From: Pseudomonadota bacterium
GTDB taxonomy: Bacteria; Desulfobacterota; Syntrophorhabdia; Syntrophorhabdales; Syntrophorhabdaceae
Assembly: GCA_026388275.1 (NCBI GenBank)
Contig: JAPLKB010000042.1
Coordinates: forward strand, 17,744-81,743
Length of the DNA stretch: 64,000 nt
Direction: 5' to 3'
A program made the translations under genes and the position numbers. This document shows, one piece after another, positions 1-9,073 of this stretch (positions within the stretch are counted from its first letter, which is position 1; each line of letters starts with the position of its first letter). Below the pieces are notes generated by a model, which made no database searches, had not been told where the DNA came from, and saw nothing but the letters and a program-made list of their open reading frames with translations.

Positions 1-1749
1 GGCTAATTGTCCTGTAAGTTCCTTAGGAAGTTTTTCGCCAAACTGTCCGTAAAATGCTTCAATACCTTCAATCTCTTTCTGCCATTCATCCTTATTAATT
101 TCAAAAAGCTTCTTAAGAGTTTCTTTGGATATGTCAAGACCGGTGAGGTCTATGTCTTTTTTCTCCGGTATAAAACCAATAGGCGTTTCCGTTGCCTGAA
201 TTCTACCTTTGGCCCTGTCGAGCATCCATTTAATTATACGGAAATTTTCTCCGAATCCAGGCCATATAAATTTGCCTTGATCGTTCTTCTTAAACCAGTT
301 AACAAAAAATATCTTCGGTGGATTGGTAAGTTTGGCTCCTATATTCATCCAGTGTTGGAAATAGTCGGCCATATTATACCCGCAGAACGGAAGCATTGCC
401 ATAGGATCGCGCCTTACCACGCCTATCTGGCCTGCTGCCGCCGTTGTGGTTTCCGAACCGAGCGAAGAAGCTTTAAAAACACCATGGTTCCAGTTGAAGC
501 TCTCACATACAAGGGGTACGGTGTCTGAGCGTCGTCCTCCGAAAAGTATTACAGAGATGGGCACGCCTTTCGGATTGTCAAATTCAGGGGACAGAGTAGG
601 ACAGTTGTATGCCGCCACGGTAAAACGGGAATTGGGGTGTGCAACAACCTTACCTGAGGTTTTGTCCCAGGGATTACCCTGCCAATCCATAATATTTGCA
701 GGTGCAATATCCGTAAGCCCTTCCCACCACGGTGAATTGGTATCAATATCGATACCGGTATTGGTAAAAAGAGTGGGATAGAACTTATCCGCCCTGAGGG
801 TATTCATCATTTGAGGATTTGTCTTATCAGAAGTACCTGGAGCAACGCCAAAAAAACCTGCTTCGGGATTGATCGCATAGAGTCTGCCGTCGGCTCCTAC
901 ATTGATCCAGGCAATATCGTCGCCTAATGTAGTTACATTGTACCCTTCCAGGGTAGGCTGAATCATGGCAAGGTTTGTTTTCCCGCAAGCAGAAGGAAAA
1001 GAACCGAGAACATACATGGTCTCCCCGGTTTTTTTGTCCTCTACACCCATTATAATCATGTGTTCTGCAAGCCAGCCTTCCTGATGACCCTGATAAGAAG
1101 CAATTCTCAAAGAGAAGCATTTCTTGCCGAGAAGTGCATTCCCACCATAACCGGAGCCAATACTCATAACAAGGTCTTCCTGGGGGAAGTGCATGACATA
1201 CCGTCTTTCAGGGTTAAGGTCGGCTATTGAGTGAAGGCCCTTTACAAACTTACCCGTGGAGCCGATTTTGTCGATTATTCCCTGCCCTACCCTTGTCATG
1301 ATATACATGCTGACAACAACATAAATAGAATCGGTGATTTGTATACATGGCTTCGCATAAGGAGAATCAGGATGACCCATCATGTAAGGGATAACATAGA
1401 GTGTCCTGCCCTTCATGCATCCGTCAAAGATTGCAGAAACTTTCTTCTTGGCATCGGCAGGCTCCATCCAGTTGTTGTTAGGACCTGCATCTTCTTTTTT
1501 CGGTGTGCATACAAATGTAAGTTGTTCTGTTCTGGCCACATCATTAGGGTGACTCATGTGATGATAGGAATTTGGAAAGAAATTATGGTTAAGTTCCCGG
1601 AATGTATTATGAATATATGTTTTCTCCTTCTCTATGCCTATTTTAATAAGGTCACGTATTTCCTGTTCATTGCCCTGAACCCAGTAAATTTTATCCGGTT
1701 TGGTAAGTACAGCCTGTTCTTCAACCCATTGTTCCACTAACTTTCTCAT
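1..1749 (-). CDS. pckG: Phosphoenolpyruvate carboxykinase (GTP), C-terminus cut by window edge
   Basis: Interconverts oxaloacetate and PEP with GTP/GDP in the cytosol, linking the C4 pool to gluconeogenesis. The minus-strand frame is open from the ATG at 1749 to base 1, giving 583 codons. GTP-type enzymes are usually about 590-620 residues, so only the last few tens are outside the window. The family signature is clear: the P-loop reads FPSACGKTNLAM, and the protein starts MRKLVEQWVEEQAVL. A strong AAGGAGG ribosome site lies 6-7 bases before the ATG. It is transcribed away from the FabH-like gene across a gap of about 800 bp. The identification is certain; only the C-terminus is unseen. Confidence 0.96.
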   Translation of the reverse strand, partial: MRKLVEQWVEEQAVLTKPDKIYWVQGNEQEIRDLIKIGIEKEKTYIHNTFRELNHNFFPNSYHHMSHPNDVARTEQLTFVCTPKKEDAGPNNNWMEPADAKKKVSAIFDGCMKGRTLYVIPYMMGHPDSPYAKPCIQITDSIYVVVSMYIMTRVGQGIIDKIGSTGKFVKGLHSIADLNPERRYVMHFPQEDLVMSIGSGYGGNALLGKKCFSLRIASYQGHQEGWLAEHMIIMGVEDKKTGETMYVLGSFPSACGKTNLAMIQPTLEGYNVTTLGDDIAWINVGADGRLYAINPEAGFFGVAPGTSDKTNPQMMNTLRADKFYPTLFTNTGIDIDTNSPWWEGLTDIAPANIMDWQGNPWDKTSGKVVAHPNSRFTVAAYNCPTLSPEFDNPKGVPISVILFGGRRSDTVPLVCESFNWNHGVFKASSLGSETTTAAAGQIGVVRRDPMAMLPFCGYNMADYFQHWMNIGAKLTNPPKIFFVNWFKKNDQGKFIWPGFGENFRIIKWMLDRAKGRIQATETPIGFIPEKKDIDLTGLDISKETLKKLFEINKDEWQKEIEGIEAFYGQFGEKLPKELTGQLA

Positions 1750-1808
1750 CTTATTTCCTCCTTAATTATTATGTAAATGTATAACTATTGCAATTGTGTA
1801 TGCTTGAC

Positions 1809-1830
1809 ACGGTTCACATTGTATAACCGT
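1809..1830. promoter_or_regulatory. Inverted repeat upstream of pckG (possible operator)
   Basis: ACGGTT and AACCGT arms flank a 10-bp centre about 60 bp upstream of the pckG start codon. A 22-bp palindrome in this place fits a transcription-factor site for pckG, but no regulator is identified and no perfect promoter can be placed against it. Confidence 0.3.
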
Positions 1831-2155
1831 CTTTTATATTTGCTGTACTGGATAACACATTGCAGAAACACAAACGGGAAAATTGTTTCACAGCGGTTGC
1901 TGTATCCACCCGATGCATTCCCGGACATTTTTACAGATCAATTGTGATCTGCTTGGTGTTGTGCCGATTTGGGTTGTGGAAAGAAAGTGCCAGACGGAAA
2001 CCACTTGTTTATTTGTTAGTAGTATATATATCAAAATATGTTCCACCCGAATTGAATTATTATTTCTTTTATTTTATACTAAAGTCAATAAAAAAAATGT
2101 ACAAAATGATGCACTAACCTTTGGGTTAAGTAGCCATGCGCTATCACCTGCACTC

Positions 2156-2190
2156 GGCAACTGATTTTTTAAACAGTCTCGTCAGTTGCC
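2156..2190. repeat. Perfect 9-bp inverted repeat
   Basis: GGCAACTGA and TCAGTTGCC are separated by 17 bp in the pckG/FabH-like intergenic region. No T-run follows on either strand, so it does not look like an ordinary terminator. It could be a leader structure or a protein site. Confidence 0.4.
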
Positions 2191-2557
2191 TCATAATTAA
2201 ATCCTACCACCCAGGGTATGCCGAAGCAAGATAACATTGACTCATATAAAACCTTTATATCGGATTATGAACCAACAATCTTTTCTGTGATCTCTTTAAT
2301 AAATTTAATATGATGCAATTCGTTGGTATACTTACTGAAGTTTATTTAAGGTTGACACTGATGCATATTACTGGTATATTTCACTTTATAAATAAGGTTT
2401 ATCGTAAGGAGAAGGAAAATAAGTTTTTTTGACGATCTTGCCTCTGTTATGGTTCTTCTGAATTTTTTTGGAAGATATTCCCTGAACAACTAAAGGATTA
2501 CAGCCATTATATTCAAATCGTTAATAAAAGAATATATTCATTATAGCAGATCATTAT

Positions 2558-3502
2558 ATGTATATTAATGCGGCCTACCATTATTTACCTGATAAGATCA
2601 TTCCTAACTCATACTATACAACTCTGATTGACTTATCGGACGAGTGGATTTATAAAAGATCGGGTATCCGGACAAGAACAAAAGCAGGCATTGACGAGAA
2701 TACAAACACAATGTCCATAGATGCTGTAAAATCAGGACTCCATAGACTCCCGTATGATCTGAAAGAAGTAGACCTTATTGTCGGCGCCACATATACACCT
2801 TACGATACCGTTGCAACTAATGCTCACGCTGTTCAAAGTCATTTCGCTATTTCCCGTGCCAAGGCTCTCTCCATTTCTTCAGCATGCTCATCCTTTATTA
2901 ATGCTGTAGAGATAGTAGAAGGTTATTTTGCTATCAACAAATCACGGAGAGCCCTTGTCGTTGCTTCGGAACATAATACCGCTTACAGCGACGACAATGA
3001 CAAGCAATCCGGTTATTTATGGGGAGACGGCGCCGGGGTCGTACTTATTTCGAAAGAAAAAATTTCTGAAGAAGATATTGAGATACTTGACCTGAACACA
3101 ACGGGGCTTGCAGATGTTGGAAAAGGTCTCGATGGTGTATATTTAAGGCCAAATGACGGAGGACTACAAATGCCTTACGGCAAGGATATCTTTGTCCATG
3201 CATGTAAACACATGGTCTCTGAAGTCGAAAACATAGTAAAAAAGAATGGTTTTAAATTGGAAGACATAAAACATTGTATTCCACACCAAGCCAATGCACG
3301 AATAATCAATAATGTAGCAGAAACTCTTGGTTTGAAAAACGGGCAGTTGATTATGAATATCGAAGGTACCGGTAATACCGGTAGTGCAAGTACGATTATT
3401 GCCCTGTCACAAAACTGGCAGAGATTTAAGAAAGGCGAACTGATTGTCATCACAGTGTTCGGCGGCGGATACTCAAGCGGCGCAATACTTTTAAGAAGGT
3501 AA
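2558..3502 (+). CDS. Beta-ketoacyl-ACP synthase III-like protein (FabH family)
   Basis: A 314-residue thiolase-fold condensing enzyme, expected to start fatty-acid or polyketide-like chains by joining an acyl-CoA to malonyl-ACP. The catalytic triad is visible: Cys in SISSACSSF (about residue 109), His in CIPHQANARI, and Asn in EGTGNTGSAS. The N-terminal DEWIYKRSGIRTRT matches the FabH pattern DEWI..R.GI..R. It stands alone, without fabD, fabG or acpP neighbours, so it could be a specialised paralogue rather than the housekeeping FabH. No good Shine-Dalgarno precedes the ATG. Family assignment is firm; substrate is unknown. Confidence 0.85.
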   Translation: MYINAAYHYLPDKIIPNSYYTTLIDLSDEWIYKRSGIRTRTKAGIDENTNTMSIDAVKSGLHRLPYDLKEVDLIVGATYTPYDTVATNAHAVQSHFAISRAKALSISSACSSFINAVEIVEGYFAINKSRRALVVASEHNTAYSDDNDKQSGYLWGDGAGVVLISKEKISEEDIEILDLNTTGLADVGKGLDGVYLRPNDGGLQMPYGKDIFVHACKHMVSEVENIVKKNGFKLEDIKHCIPHQANARIINNVAETLGLKNGQLIMNIEGTGNTGSASTIIALSQNWQRFKKGELIVITVFGGGYSSGAILLRR

Positions 3503-3573
3503 TTTTTTCAATTGTGTTTCTTTCATACTACTCATGCTTTGCACTTACTTCCAGCACATGCATCTGCACAACA

Positions 3574-4566
3574 TTAATTTCCCTGCGTCATCTGCTCTGA
3601 GTTATCAAAAGTCCGCAGTTCTTCTATAGCATCGAGAAGCTCTTTGCACGTACCTGTTCTGAAGGCTCTGTCGCGAAGCGGCTTCATCCCTGAAAGTCCT
3701 CTTGTGTACCATATAAAAAATTTGTGAAAGCAACTTACGCTTTTCTTTTCACCATAATGCTGAACCAGCAGGTTTAGATGCAGTTTCATTATTTCAATGC
3801 GCTCAATTATATCAGGCCCTTCACAAAACGTTCCATTTTGATAAAATTGGATTATCTCCCTGAATATCCATGGATTCCCGAGGGCGCCGCGGGCAATTGC
3901 CATCCCGTCACAGCCGGTTTCATTAAACATCTTTCTGACAAAGGACAACGATAAGGCGTCGCCGCTGGCAAATACAGGAATCTTTAATGCTTCTTTTACC
4001 TCTTTAATGATCCGGTAATCTACGGTTCCGTTATAACCCTGGGTTTTTGTCCTTCCGTGGATAAAAAGTGCACTGATACCGGCATCCTCGGCATAGAGTG
4101 CAGTTTCCCGCGCATTTATTGAATCATAATCCCACCCTGTTCTAATCTTCACTGTTACCGGGACTTTTGAATGGGCAACCAGTAATTTAAGGATATTTCT
4201 CAGTTTTCGCGGTTCTCTGAGAAGTGCTGCTCCTTTGCCGTTGCGCGTAATTTTTGCTGTTGGACAGGCAGCATTAAAATCAAGAAGATCAAACTCGTGT
4301 CCATCAAGAACATTCATAGCTTTTAAGATGTGTTCTTCGTCGTTCCCCAGCAACTGCACTCCCAGAGGCCGGTCATCAGTTGTGGAGGAAAGCATGCGAA
4401 GAGTCCTTTTATCATTGTGCGACAAAGCCCTTGCATCAATCATCTCAGTAAATGCCATTGGCGCACCAAAAGCACGTGTGACCAGACGAAAGGGAAGATC
4501 GCTCACCCCAGCCATAGGGGCAAGAATACAGGGGACGGGAAGAACGATGTTGCCAATTGCAAGCAT
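3574..4566 (-). CDS. dusB: tRNA-dihydrouridine synthase (DusB family)
   Basis: An FMN enzyme that reduces uridines to dihydrouridine in the tRNA D-loop. At 330 residues it has the family's normal length. The N-terminal TIM barrel opens with VLPVPCILAPMAGVSD. The catalytic Cys sits in FNAACPTAKITRNGKGAALL, and the phosphate/tRNA contact motif is KIRTGWD. The usual NxGCP reads NAACP here, a mild deviation, but the Cys is kept. It is convergent with the FabH-like gene and lies downstream of tRNA-Arg on the same strand, a fitting but possibly accidental neighbourhood. Confidence 0.93.
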   Translation of the reverse strand: MLAIGNIVLPVPCILAPMAGVSDLPFRLVTRAFGAPMAFTEMIDARALSHNDKRTLRMLSSTTDDRPLGVQLLGNDEEHILKAMNVLDGHEFDLLDFNAACPTAKITRNGKGAALLREPRKLRNILKLLVAHSKVPVTVKIRTGWDYDSINARETALYAEDAGISALFIHGRTKTQGYNGTVDYRIIKEVKEALKIPVFASGDALSLSFVRKMFNETGCDGMAIARGALGNPWIFREIIQFYQNGTFCEGPDIIERIEIMKLHLNLLVQHYGEKKSVSCFHKFFIWYTRGLSGMKPLRDRAFRTGTCKELLDAIEELRTFDNSEQMTQGN

Positions 4567-4679
4567 GTTTTATTCTATCTCTCAAATACTCGGCTGTCAA
4601 ATATAGGGAACTGGATGGTTGTAGTAAGTAAAAACATTCAAATACAATGGATCTGCGGTACAGTATCAGAATATAAATA

Positions 4680-4753
4680 TGCCCCCGGCATGACTCGAAC
4701 ATGCGGCACACGGATTAGGAATCCGTTGCTCTATCCGCCTGAGCTACGGGGGC
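4680..4753 (-). tRNA. tRNA-Arg (anticodon CCT)
   Basis: A complete cloverleaf: acceptor GCCCCCG/CGGGGGC, D-arm GCTC/GAGC, anticodon stem ACGGA/TCCGT with loop TTCCTAA, and T-arm GCATG/CATGC with TTCGAGT. The total is 74 nt including discriminator A. CCA is not encoded. Anticodon CCT reads AGG. Confidence 0.96.
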
Positions 4754-5062
4754 ATCATTTAATCAATAAAATTGAGTTACACATTTTAAAATATAAATCA
4801 CGCAAAGAATCTGCAAATTCATAAATATCACTGTCGTAAAACATGCTTTTTAATACCATATATGGGATTTATTTTAAAGAAAAAAGGCAGAGCGCCGGTA
4901 ATTCATTGTTTAGCAAGGTAAATGCAACAAAATAGTGGCTTTTGTCATGGTAATTCAATATAGATTAGTGCCAATAAAACAACAAATAATCACCGAATAT
5001 GTCTAAAAAATGGAATATTTATAAAAATTTTCATTTTTTTTTAAAAAATATGCAATAAATCC

Positions 5063-5090
5063 TTGATTATTAAAGAAATTGTGCTAATAT
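5063..5090 (+). promoter_or_regulatory. Sigma-70-type promoter of the HU gene
   Basis: TTGATT (5063-5068) and TAATAT (5085-5090) are separated by 16 bp. The predicted start near 5097 gives a leader of about 98 nt containing the hairpin at 5128-5148. Confidence 0.6.
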
Positions 5091-5127
5091 CTTTTGTACA
5101 TGGTTATTCTTACAGGGTTTCATATAA

Positions 5128-5148
5128 CAGGCAAAGGATATTTGCCTG
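5128..5148 (+). promoter_or_regulatory. Stable hairpin in the HU mRNA leader
   Basis: CAGGCAAA and TTTGCCTG form a perfect 8-bp stem around the 5-nt loop GGATA, between the predicted transcription start and the ribosome site. No T-run follows, so an mRNA-stabilising or regulatory role is more likely than termination. Confidence 0.45.
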
Positions 5149-5194
5149 ATAATCATATATATTATTATAAACTATACCCAAGGAGGTAGTAAGA

Positions 5195-5545
5195 ATGACC
5201 AAGGCAGAAATCGTAGAAAAAGTAGCAGAAGAAATTAAAGTTTCTAAAACAGCTGCAGCAAAAGCCTTCGCTGTTGTTACAGGATCCATTGAACAGGCAA
5301 TGAAGAAGGGTGAAAAGGTAACAATTATCGGATTTGGAACCTTCTCAGTAGCAGACAGAAAAGCCCGCAAAGGAAGAAACCCCCGTACAGGTAAGGAAAT
5401 CAAGATTGCAGCAAAGAAAGTCCCTAAATTCTCAGCAGGCGCCGCTCTAAAGGCAGCAGTCAGCGGCAAAGCAGCAGCAAAACCGGCAGCAAAGAAAGCA
5501 CCGGCAAAAGCAGTAAAACCGGCAGCAAAAGCTAAAAAGAAATAA
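5195..5545 (+). CDS. HU-family DNA-binding protein with Lys/Ala/Pro-rich tail
   Basis: A histone-like nucleoid protein, expected to bind and bend DNA as a dimer. Residues 1-90 are a complete HU domain, including the beta-arm signature GRNPRTGKEI and the dimer core GFGTF. Standard HU ends near residue 90. Here about 26 extra residues follow, made almost wholly of Lys, Ala and Pro in histone-H1-like AAK/PAAK repeats. A good AGGAGG precedes the ATG, and a strong terminator follows, so it is monocistronic. The tail should add non-specific DNA binding, as in other HU proteins with H1-like tails. Confidence 0.93.
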   Translation: MTKAEIVEKVAEEIKVSKTAAAKAFAVVTGSIEQAMKKGEKVTIIGFGTFSVADRKARKGRNPRTGKEIKIAAKKVPKFSAGAALKAAVSGKAAAKPAAKKAPAKAVKPAAKAKKK

Positions 5546-5569
5546 TACAACTTTGATAGATACATTCTG

Positions 5570-5602
5570 AACCAAGCGGGCCTTTTGCCCGCTTGGTTTT
5601 TT
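5570..5602 (+). terminator. Rho-independent terminator of the HU gene
   Basis: A GC-rich stem, AACCAAGCGGGC paired with GCCCGCTTGGTT around a short loop, runs into six T residues. It starts 24 bp after the HU stop codon. Confidence 0.93.
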
Positions 5603-5795
5603 AATGGAAATTGCCTGGGACAGCTTGATACAGTTACTTATCCTAATGGAAAATACGAGATTGTTTCTTCCGTTTGTTTCATACCCGGTAATACATCCTT
5701 CCCCCCCATTAATAAACGACATCAAGGATTTTGATAAGGACTTGGGGAGCAAATTTTCTTAATAGCTCCAGAAGACAACGATCAATCTTCCTTCC

Positions 5796-6575
5796 TTACT
5801 GACGGGCGTTTTCTGCGGCTAAGAGGGCTGCTCCAAATGCTGCAGTGATTTGTGGTTCATCCGGAACAAGAATATCAATATTAAGTTCTTTCTCTATTGC
5901 TTTCACCAGACCACGATCTTTAGCGCCTCCGCCTGTTATAGCACAATCCAGAGTGAGACCAAGGCGTACAACAAGGTTTATAATCTTTGATGCAATAGCC
6001 TTATGTACACCGGCGAGAATATCCGCTGGGAAGGCTCCCTCGGCTATGCGCGACACCGCCTCTGATTCGGCAAAAACAGCGCATCCTGTTGTAAACTCAA
6101 CAGGGTTAGCGGATTGAAGTGAAAGCTCCCCGATCTCATCTATATTCATGTGAAGAATACGGGCAATGACATGAAGAAACTTACCACTTCCTCCAGCGCA
6201 TTTCTCATTTAAAATAAAGTTGGCTACCCTTCCCGCATCATTAAACCGGATCGCCTTGCTGAACTGGGCACCAATATCAATCAGAGTCCTGACAGAGGGA
6301 AATAAATGAAAAACACCGGCAGCATGGCATGAAATGTCCGTAATCGACTGATCTGCAAAATCAACAGTTGTCGCTCCATAGCCGGTGGCAATTGTATAAG
6401 ATATATCCCCTATATTAAGACCGGCTTTTTCCAGAGCAATATCCGACGTTTTTTCAGCCGTTTCTTTATAGCTTCCGCCTGAAGGCATAGTTGCATATGA
6501 AATGAGAGTCTTGTCCTTGCACACAACCGCCTTTGAAAAACCGGAACCTATATCCACACCGAGCACATATGCCAT
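5796..6575 (-). CDS. bcrD: BadF/BcrA/HgdC-type ATPase, benzoyl-CoA reductase subunit D-like
   Basis: One of two ASKHA-fold activator ATPases expected to drive electrons into the reductase using ATP and an inter-subunit [4Fe-4S] cluster. The 259-residue reading starts at the ATG at 6575, behind AGAGGA; an upstream in-frame extension to 6605 is less likely. Seen: phosphate-1 motif VLGVDIGSGFSKAV, cluster cysteines in NEKCAGGSGKF and TTGCAVFAESE, and adenosine motif AITGGGAKDRG. The usual IGGQDSK reads IGAQFSK here, so its ATP site departs from that of its partner. It is the last gene of the four-gene operon. It could equally be an activator for a 2-hydroxyacyl-CoA dehydratase-like enzyme. Confidence 0.82.
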   Translation of the reverse strand: MAYVLGVDIGSGFSKAVVCKDKTLISYATMPSGGSYKETAEKTSDIALEKAGLNIGDISYTIATGYGATTVDFADQSITDISCHAAGVFHLFPSVRTLIDIGAQFSKAIRFNDAGRVANFILNEKCAGGSGKFLHVIARILHMNIDEIGELSLQSANPVEFTTGCAVFAESEAVSRIAEGAFPADILAGVHKAIASKIINLVVRLGLTLDCAITGGGAKDRGLVKAIEKELNIDILVPDEPQITAAFGAALLAAENARQ

Positions 6576-6647
6576 CCTAAATCCTCTGTCATTGCCGTAT
6601 AACACCGGGCTTTATCTATAAGAGTCGACATTGCCGGAACATGTCTC

Positions 6648-7490
6648 TCAAGAGAAAAAACTGGCCGCTTGCAGCCCCATTGTACTTCTTTTCAGAGTTT
6701 CTCCCCTTCCGGCAGCGTTTTCATAAGTTTCTTTCCCTACAATTGCTGCACCTATCGCACCTGTAAGCAGCGGTTCAGGCGGAACCAGAACCTGGCACCC
6801 GAATTTTCCTTCCAATGCCCTTACCAGGCCGATGTTCTTTGCTCCACCGCCTGTTATGGCAATATCGGGTGAAATTTTAAGCTTGTTTGCCATGGAATAT
6901 ATCCTAACGGCAATGGCTTCATGGATGCCTGCAATAAGATTGGCAACAGGTTCACCATTCGCAAGCTGAGAAGTTACTTCCTGTTCTGCGAAGACAGTGC
7001 AGGTATTACTAATAATTGCCGCCTTTCCGGCTGAAAGAGAAAGCTCGCCAAGTTTTTCCAGTGGAACACCCAGCGCATCGGCAATTACTTCAAGAAACCG
7101 CCCTGTTCCGGCAGCGCACTTATCATTCATAACAAAACTGATAACCTTGCCGGCCTTCAGTTTAATACATTTACTGTCCTGGCCGCCGATATCCACAATT
7201 ATTTCCGCTGTTGGAAGAAGGCTGTAAATCCCTTTAGCGTGGCATGTAATCTCCGTAATCTGTTTGTCTGCAAAGGGTACGTTTATCCTGCCGTATCCGG
7301 TGGCAACAACATAGGACAAGTCTTCGAAGTCAAGCCCTGCCTTGTTAAGAGCTTCTTCCATTACTTTATTGGCCAGCCTGCGGTGCTCAGGACCAGTGGG
7401 TCCGATAACGGATGACACAAGGGTATCACCCACGATGGCCACCTTGGTCATCGTGGACCCAATGTCAATTCCGGCAAAGTATTGTTTCAT
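6648..7490 (-). CDS. bcrA: BadF/BcrA/HgdC-type ATPase, benzoyl-CoA reductase subunit A-like
   Basis: The second activator ATPase of the reductase. I choose the ATG at 7490, giving 280 residues starting MKQYFAGIDIG; a GTG at 7508 would add six. All family motifs are intact: FAGIDIGSTMTKVAI, DIGGQDSK, cluster ligands in NDKCAAGTGRF and SNTCTVFAEQE, and AITGGGAKNIG. At about 280 residues it is much shorter than Thauera BcrA (about 438) and closer to the Azoarcus BzdP/BzdQ type. It lies 42 bp after bcrB and 72 bp before bcrD, which supports a heterodimeric activator. Confidence 0.85.
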   Translation of the reverse strand: MKQYFAGIDIGSTMTKVAIVGDTLVSSVIGPTGPEHRRLANKVMEEALNKAGLDFEDLSYVVATGYGRINVPFADKQITEITCHAKGIYSLLPTAEIIVDIGGQDSKCIKLKAGKVISFVMNDKCAAGTGRFLEVIADALGVPLEKLGELSLSAGKAAIISNTCTVFAEQEVTSQLANGEPVANLIAGIHEAIAVRIYSMANKLKISPDIAITGGGAKNIGLVRALEGKFGCQVLVPPEPLLTGAIGAAIVGKETYENAAGRGETLKRSTMGLQAASFFS

Positions 7491-7532
7491 TAATACGGGC
7501 TTTTGCACTGTATGCAGCGATCCGACAAAGTT

Positions 7533-8864
7533 TTAATTGCCCTTACTCCTGACCGTTTCCAGTGCTTCGATGAATGCATCAATCCTGTTGTGCGTATCTG
7601 CCTCATTGTAAGAGCTGATATCCACAATGTCGCCTTCCATAATAAGAACAGGTATGTCTTTATAAATTTTTCTGAGAATTTCCGCCTGTTGAACGATTCC
7701 TGCATGCCAGCTTCGGCAGGAAAAGGCTGAATGAAAAACTACACCATCGCATTTATAGTCTTCAATATATTCGATAATGCGCTCAACCTTAGGTATGGAG
7801 CCTGGACGATTCCGTGCCTTGTCGTACCAGTGGGTCCAGAATCTCACCCATCTCCATGCAATGTGTTCCAGGGGATCATTAGTCTTCGGGAGATTGAGAC
7901 GCTCAACCTTTTCAGCGTTACGATATGTTGTTTCTACAGGGAATACGGCGCCTTTACTGTTGAAATACTGAAAATCGCCGAGGGCAAACCACGAAGGAAG
8001 TCCGGCACCCCAAAGAATACGGTATTTTTCTTCATCGGCCACGCCTTGCTTCTGCTCTATTTTCTGCCTCAACTCCAGGTTCAGGTCAGCATAAAAATCG
8101 TAGGCCTCCTGAGTACCGAGGTTAAACGTCAGGGGCACCATAGTATTCATCGCATCGCCAGTATCCATAGGCGTGGGAATAGCCTTGCGCAGTTCGTAGG
8201 TATCAATAAAGATGTCCCATGTTCTATCTGTAAGGTCAACAAGAGCTGCAAGCTTGTCCCAGTCCATCTTTTTACCAATATGTTTCTCACAGAAACTTAC
8301 GCATGCACGCAGTTCCTCTGTTGCATATTTCACGTAGATCTTTTCCTGTCCCTTGTGATCCATATTCGGGTCCCAGGGCGGATAATACATGCTCCCGACA
8401 AATACAGGCACATCCTGCAGATAATGCTGTGTTGCCTGCGGCCACTTAAATCGCGGATCGCACAATTGCTGGCCGCTGCCTATTATCATGTCCGGTCTTC
8501 CCATGCCGCCCCACGGAGCTCCAGGAGGCATTTCTCCGCCCATTTCTTCGCGCAGCATATCAAAACCGAGGGTACATGTCGCATATGTGCACAAAGAACG
8601 GGAGAAGTTATCCGATTCTGCCTTTTGCAGATATTGTTCAGCATCACGTTTGGCTGCACATACGCCTGAGAAACTTTCACCCCAGGCGGGTACAATATCC
8701 ATAGCCCTCATAATTTCATCCTGACCGTCATTGATATAGGCGTAGGCTACTTTTTTCCCCTCTTCTTTTGCTTTAAGGGTTGCGGACATATTGCCTCTTA
8801 CAAATTTCGGTATTTTTGCTGCTGCCTGGGTTGCAAGCGCTCTTGGTTTTTTATCATCTGCCAT
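7533..8864 (-). CDS. bcrB: Benzoyl-CoA reductase / 2-hydroxyacyl-CoA dehydratase family, subunit B-like
   Basis: The larger catalytic subunit, 443 residues (BcrB/BzdO about 430-450), expected to carry an [4Fe-4S] cluster where electrons reach the aromatic CoA ester. Conserved cysteines appear in FSGVCAAKRD, SLCTYATC, QQLCDPRF and FHSAFSCRSWH. The start MADDKKPRA is supported by a purine-rich AGAGGAAAAT before the ATG. It follows bcrC after about 210 bp, a gap containing an ACCCGC/GCGGGT hairpin. The C-to-B-to-A-to-D gene order matches characterised class I operons; the exact substrate is inferred. Confidence 0.87.
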   Translation of the reverse strand: MADDKKPRALATQAAAKIPKFVRGNMSATLKAKEEGKKVAYAYINDGQDEIMRAMDIVPAWGESFSGVCAAKRDAEQYLQKAESDNFSRSLCTYATCTLGFDMLREEMGGEMPPGAPWGGMGRPDMIIGSGQQLCDPRFKWPQATQHYLQDVPVFVGSMYYPPWDPNMDHKGQEKIYVKYATEELRACVSFCEKHIGKKMDWDKLAALVDLTDRTWDIFIDTYELRKAIPTPMDTGDAMNTMVPLTFNLGTQEAYDFYADLNLELRQKIEQKQGVADEEKYRILWGAGLPSWFALGDFQYFNSKGAVFPVETTYRNAEKVERLNLPKTNDPLEHIAWRWVRFWTHWYDKARNRPGSIPKVERIIEYIEDYKCDGVVFHSAFSCRSWHAGIVQQAEILRKIYKDIPVLIMEGDIVDISSYNEADTHNRIDAFIEALETVRSKGN

Positions 8865-9073
8865 GTTATTTTCCTCTAAATTATTTATTATTATTTACAA
8901 TTTGCCAGGACACCCGCAGGCGGGTACCTGCCCCACACTCTCAAGGCTGTCGGGGCTTTCTCTTCTCGCTCACTGCCTGAGCTATTTTATTCTGTGTACG
9001 CTTTATTTTTACCGGGACTTAGTCCCTCCATTTCAAACGGTTTAAACACCTTGAACGGTTTAACCTGTTAATT

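Larger units (their letters stand above)
1750..2557. other. 808-bp divergent intergenic region, pckG / FabH-like
   Basis: I see no convincing gene here; short AT-rich open frames lack ribosome sites. It must hold the promoters of both flanking genes. Two inverted repeats stand out, at 1809-1830 and 2156-2190, and are listed separately. Confidence 0.6.
4754..5194. other. 441-bp AT-rich intergenic region upstream of the HU gene
   Basis: No gene is seen. It holds the HU promoter and 5' leader, listed separately; the rest is AT-rich without recognisable structure. Confidence 0.6.

Noticed and set aside
5110..5565. Long minus-strand frame opposite the HU gene
   Set aside because: An artefact of the Ala/Lys-rich HU tail, whose complement lacks stops; rich in Phe/Cys/Ala with no start signal.
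7731..8669. 312-codon plus-strand frame opposite bcrB
   Set aside because: It lies wholly within a conserved reductase subunit and shows no protein family.
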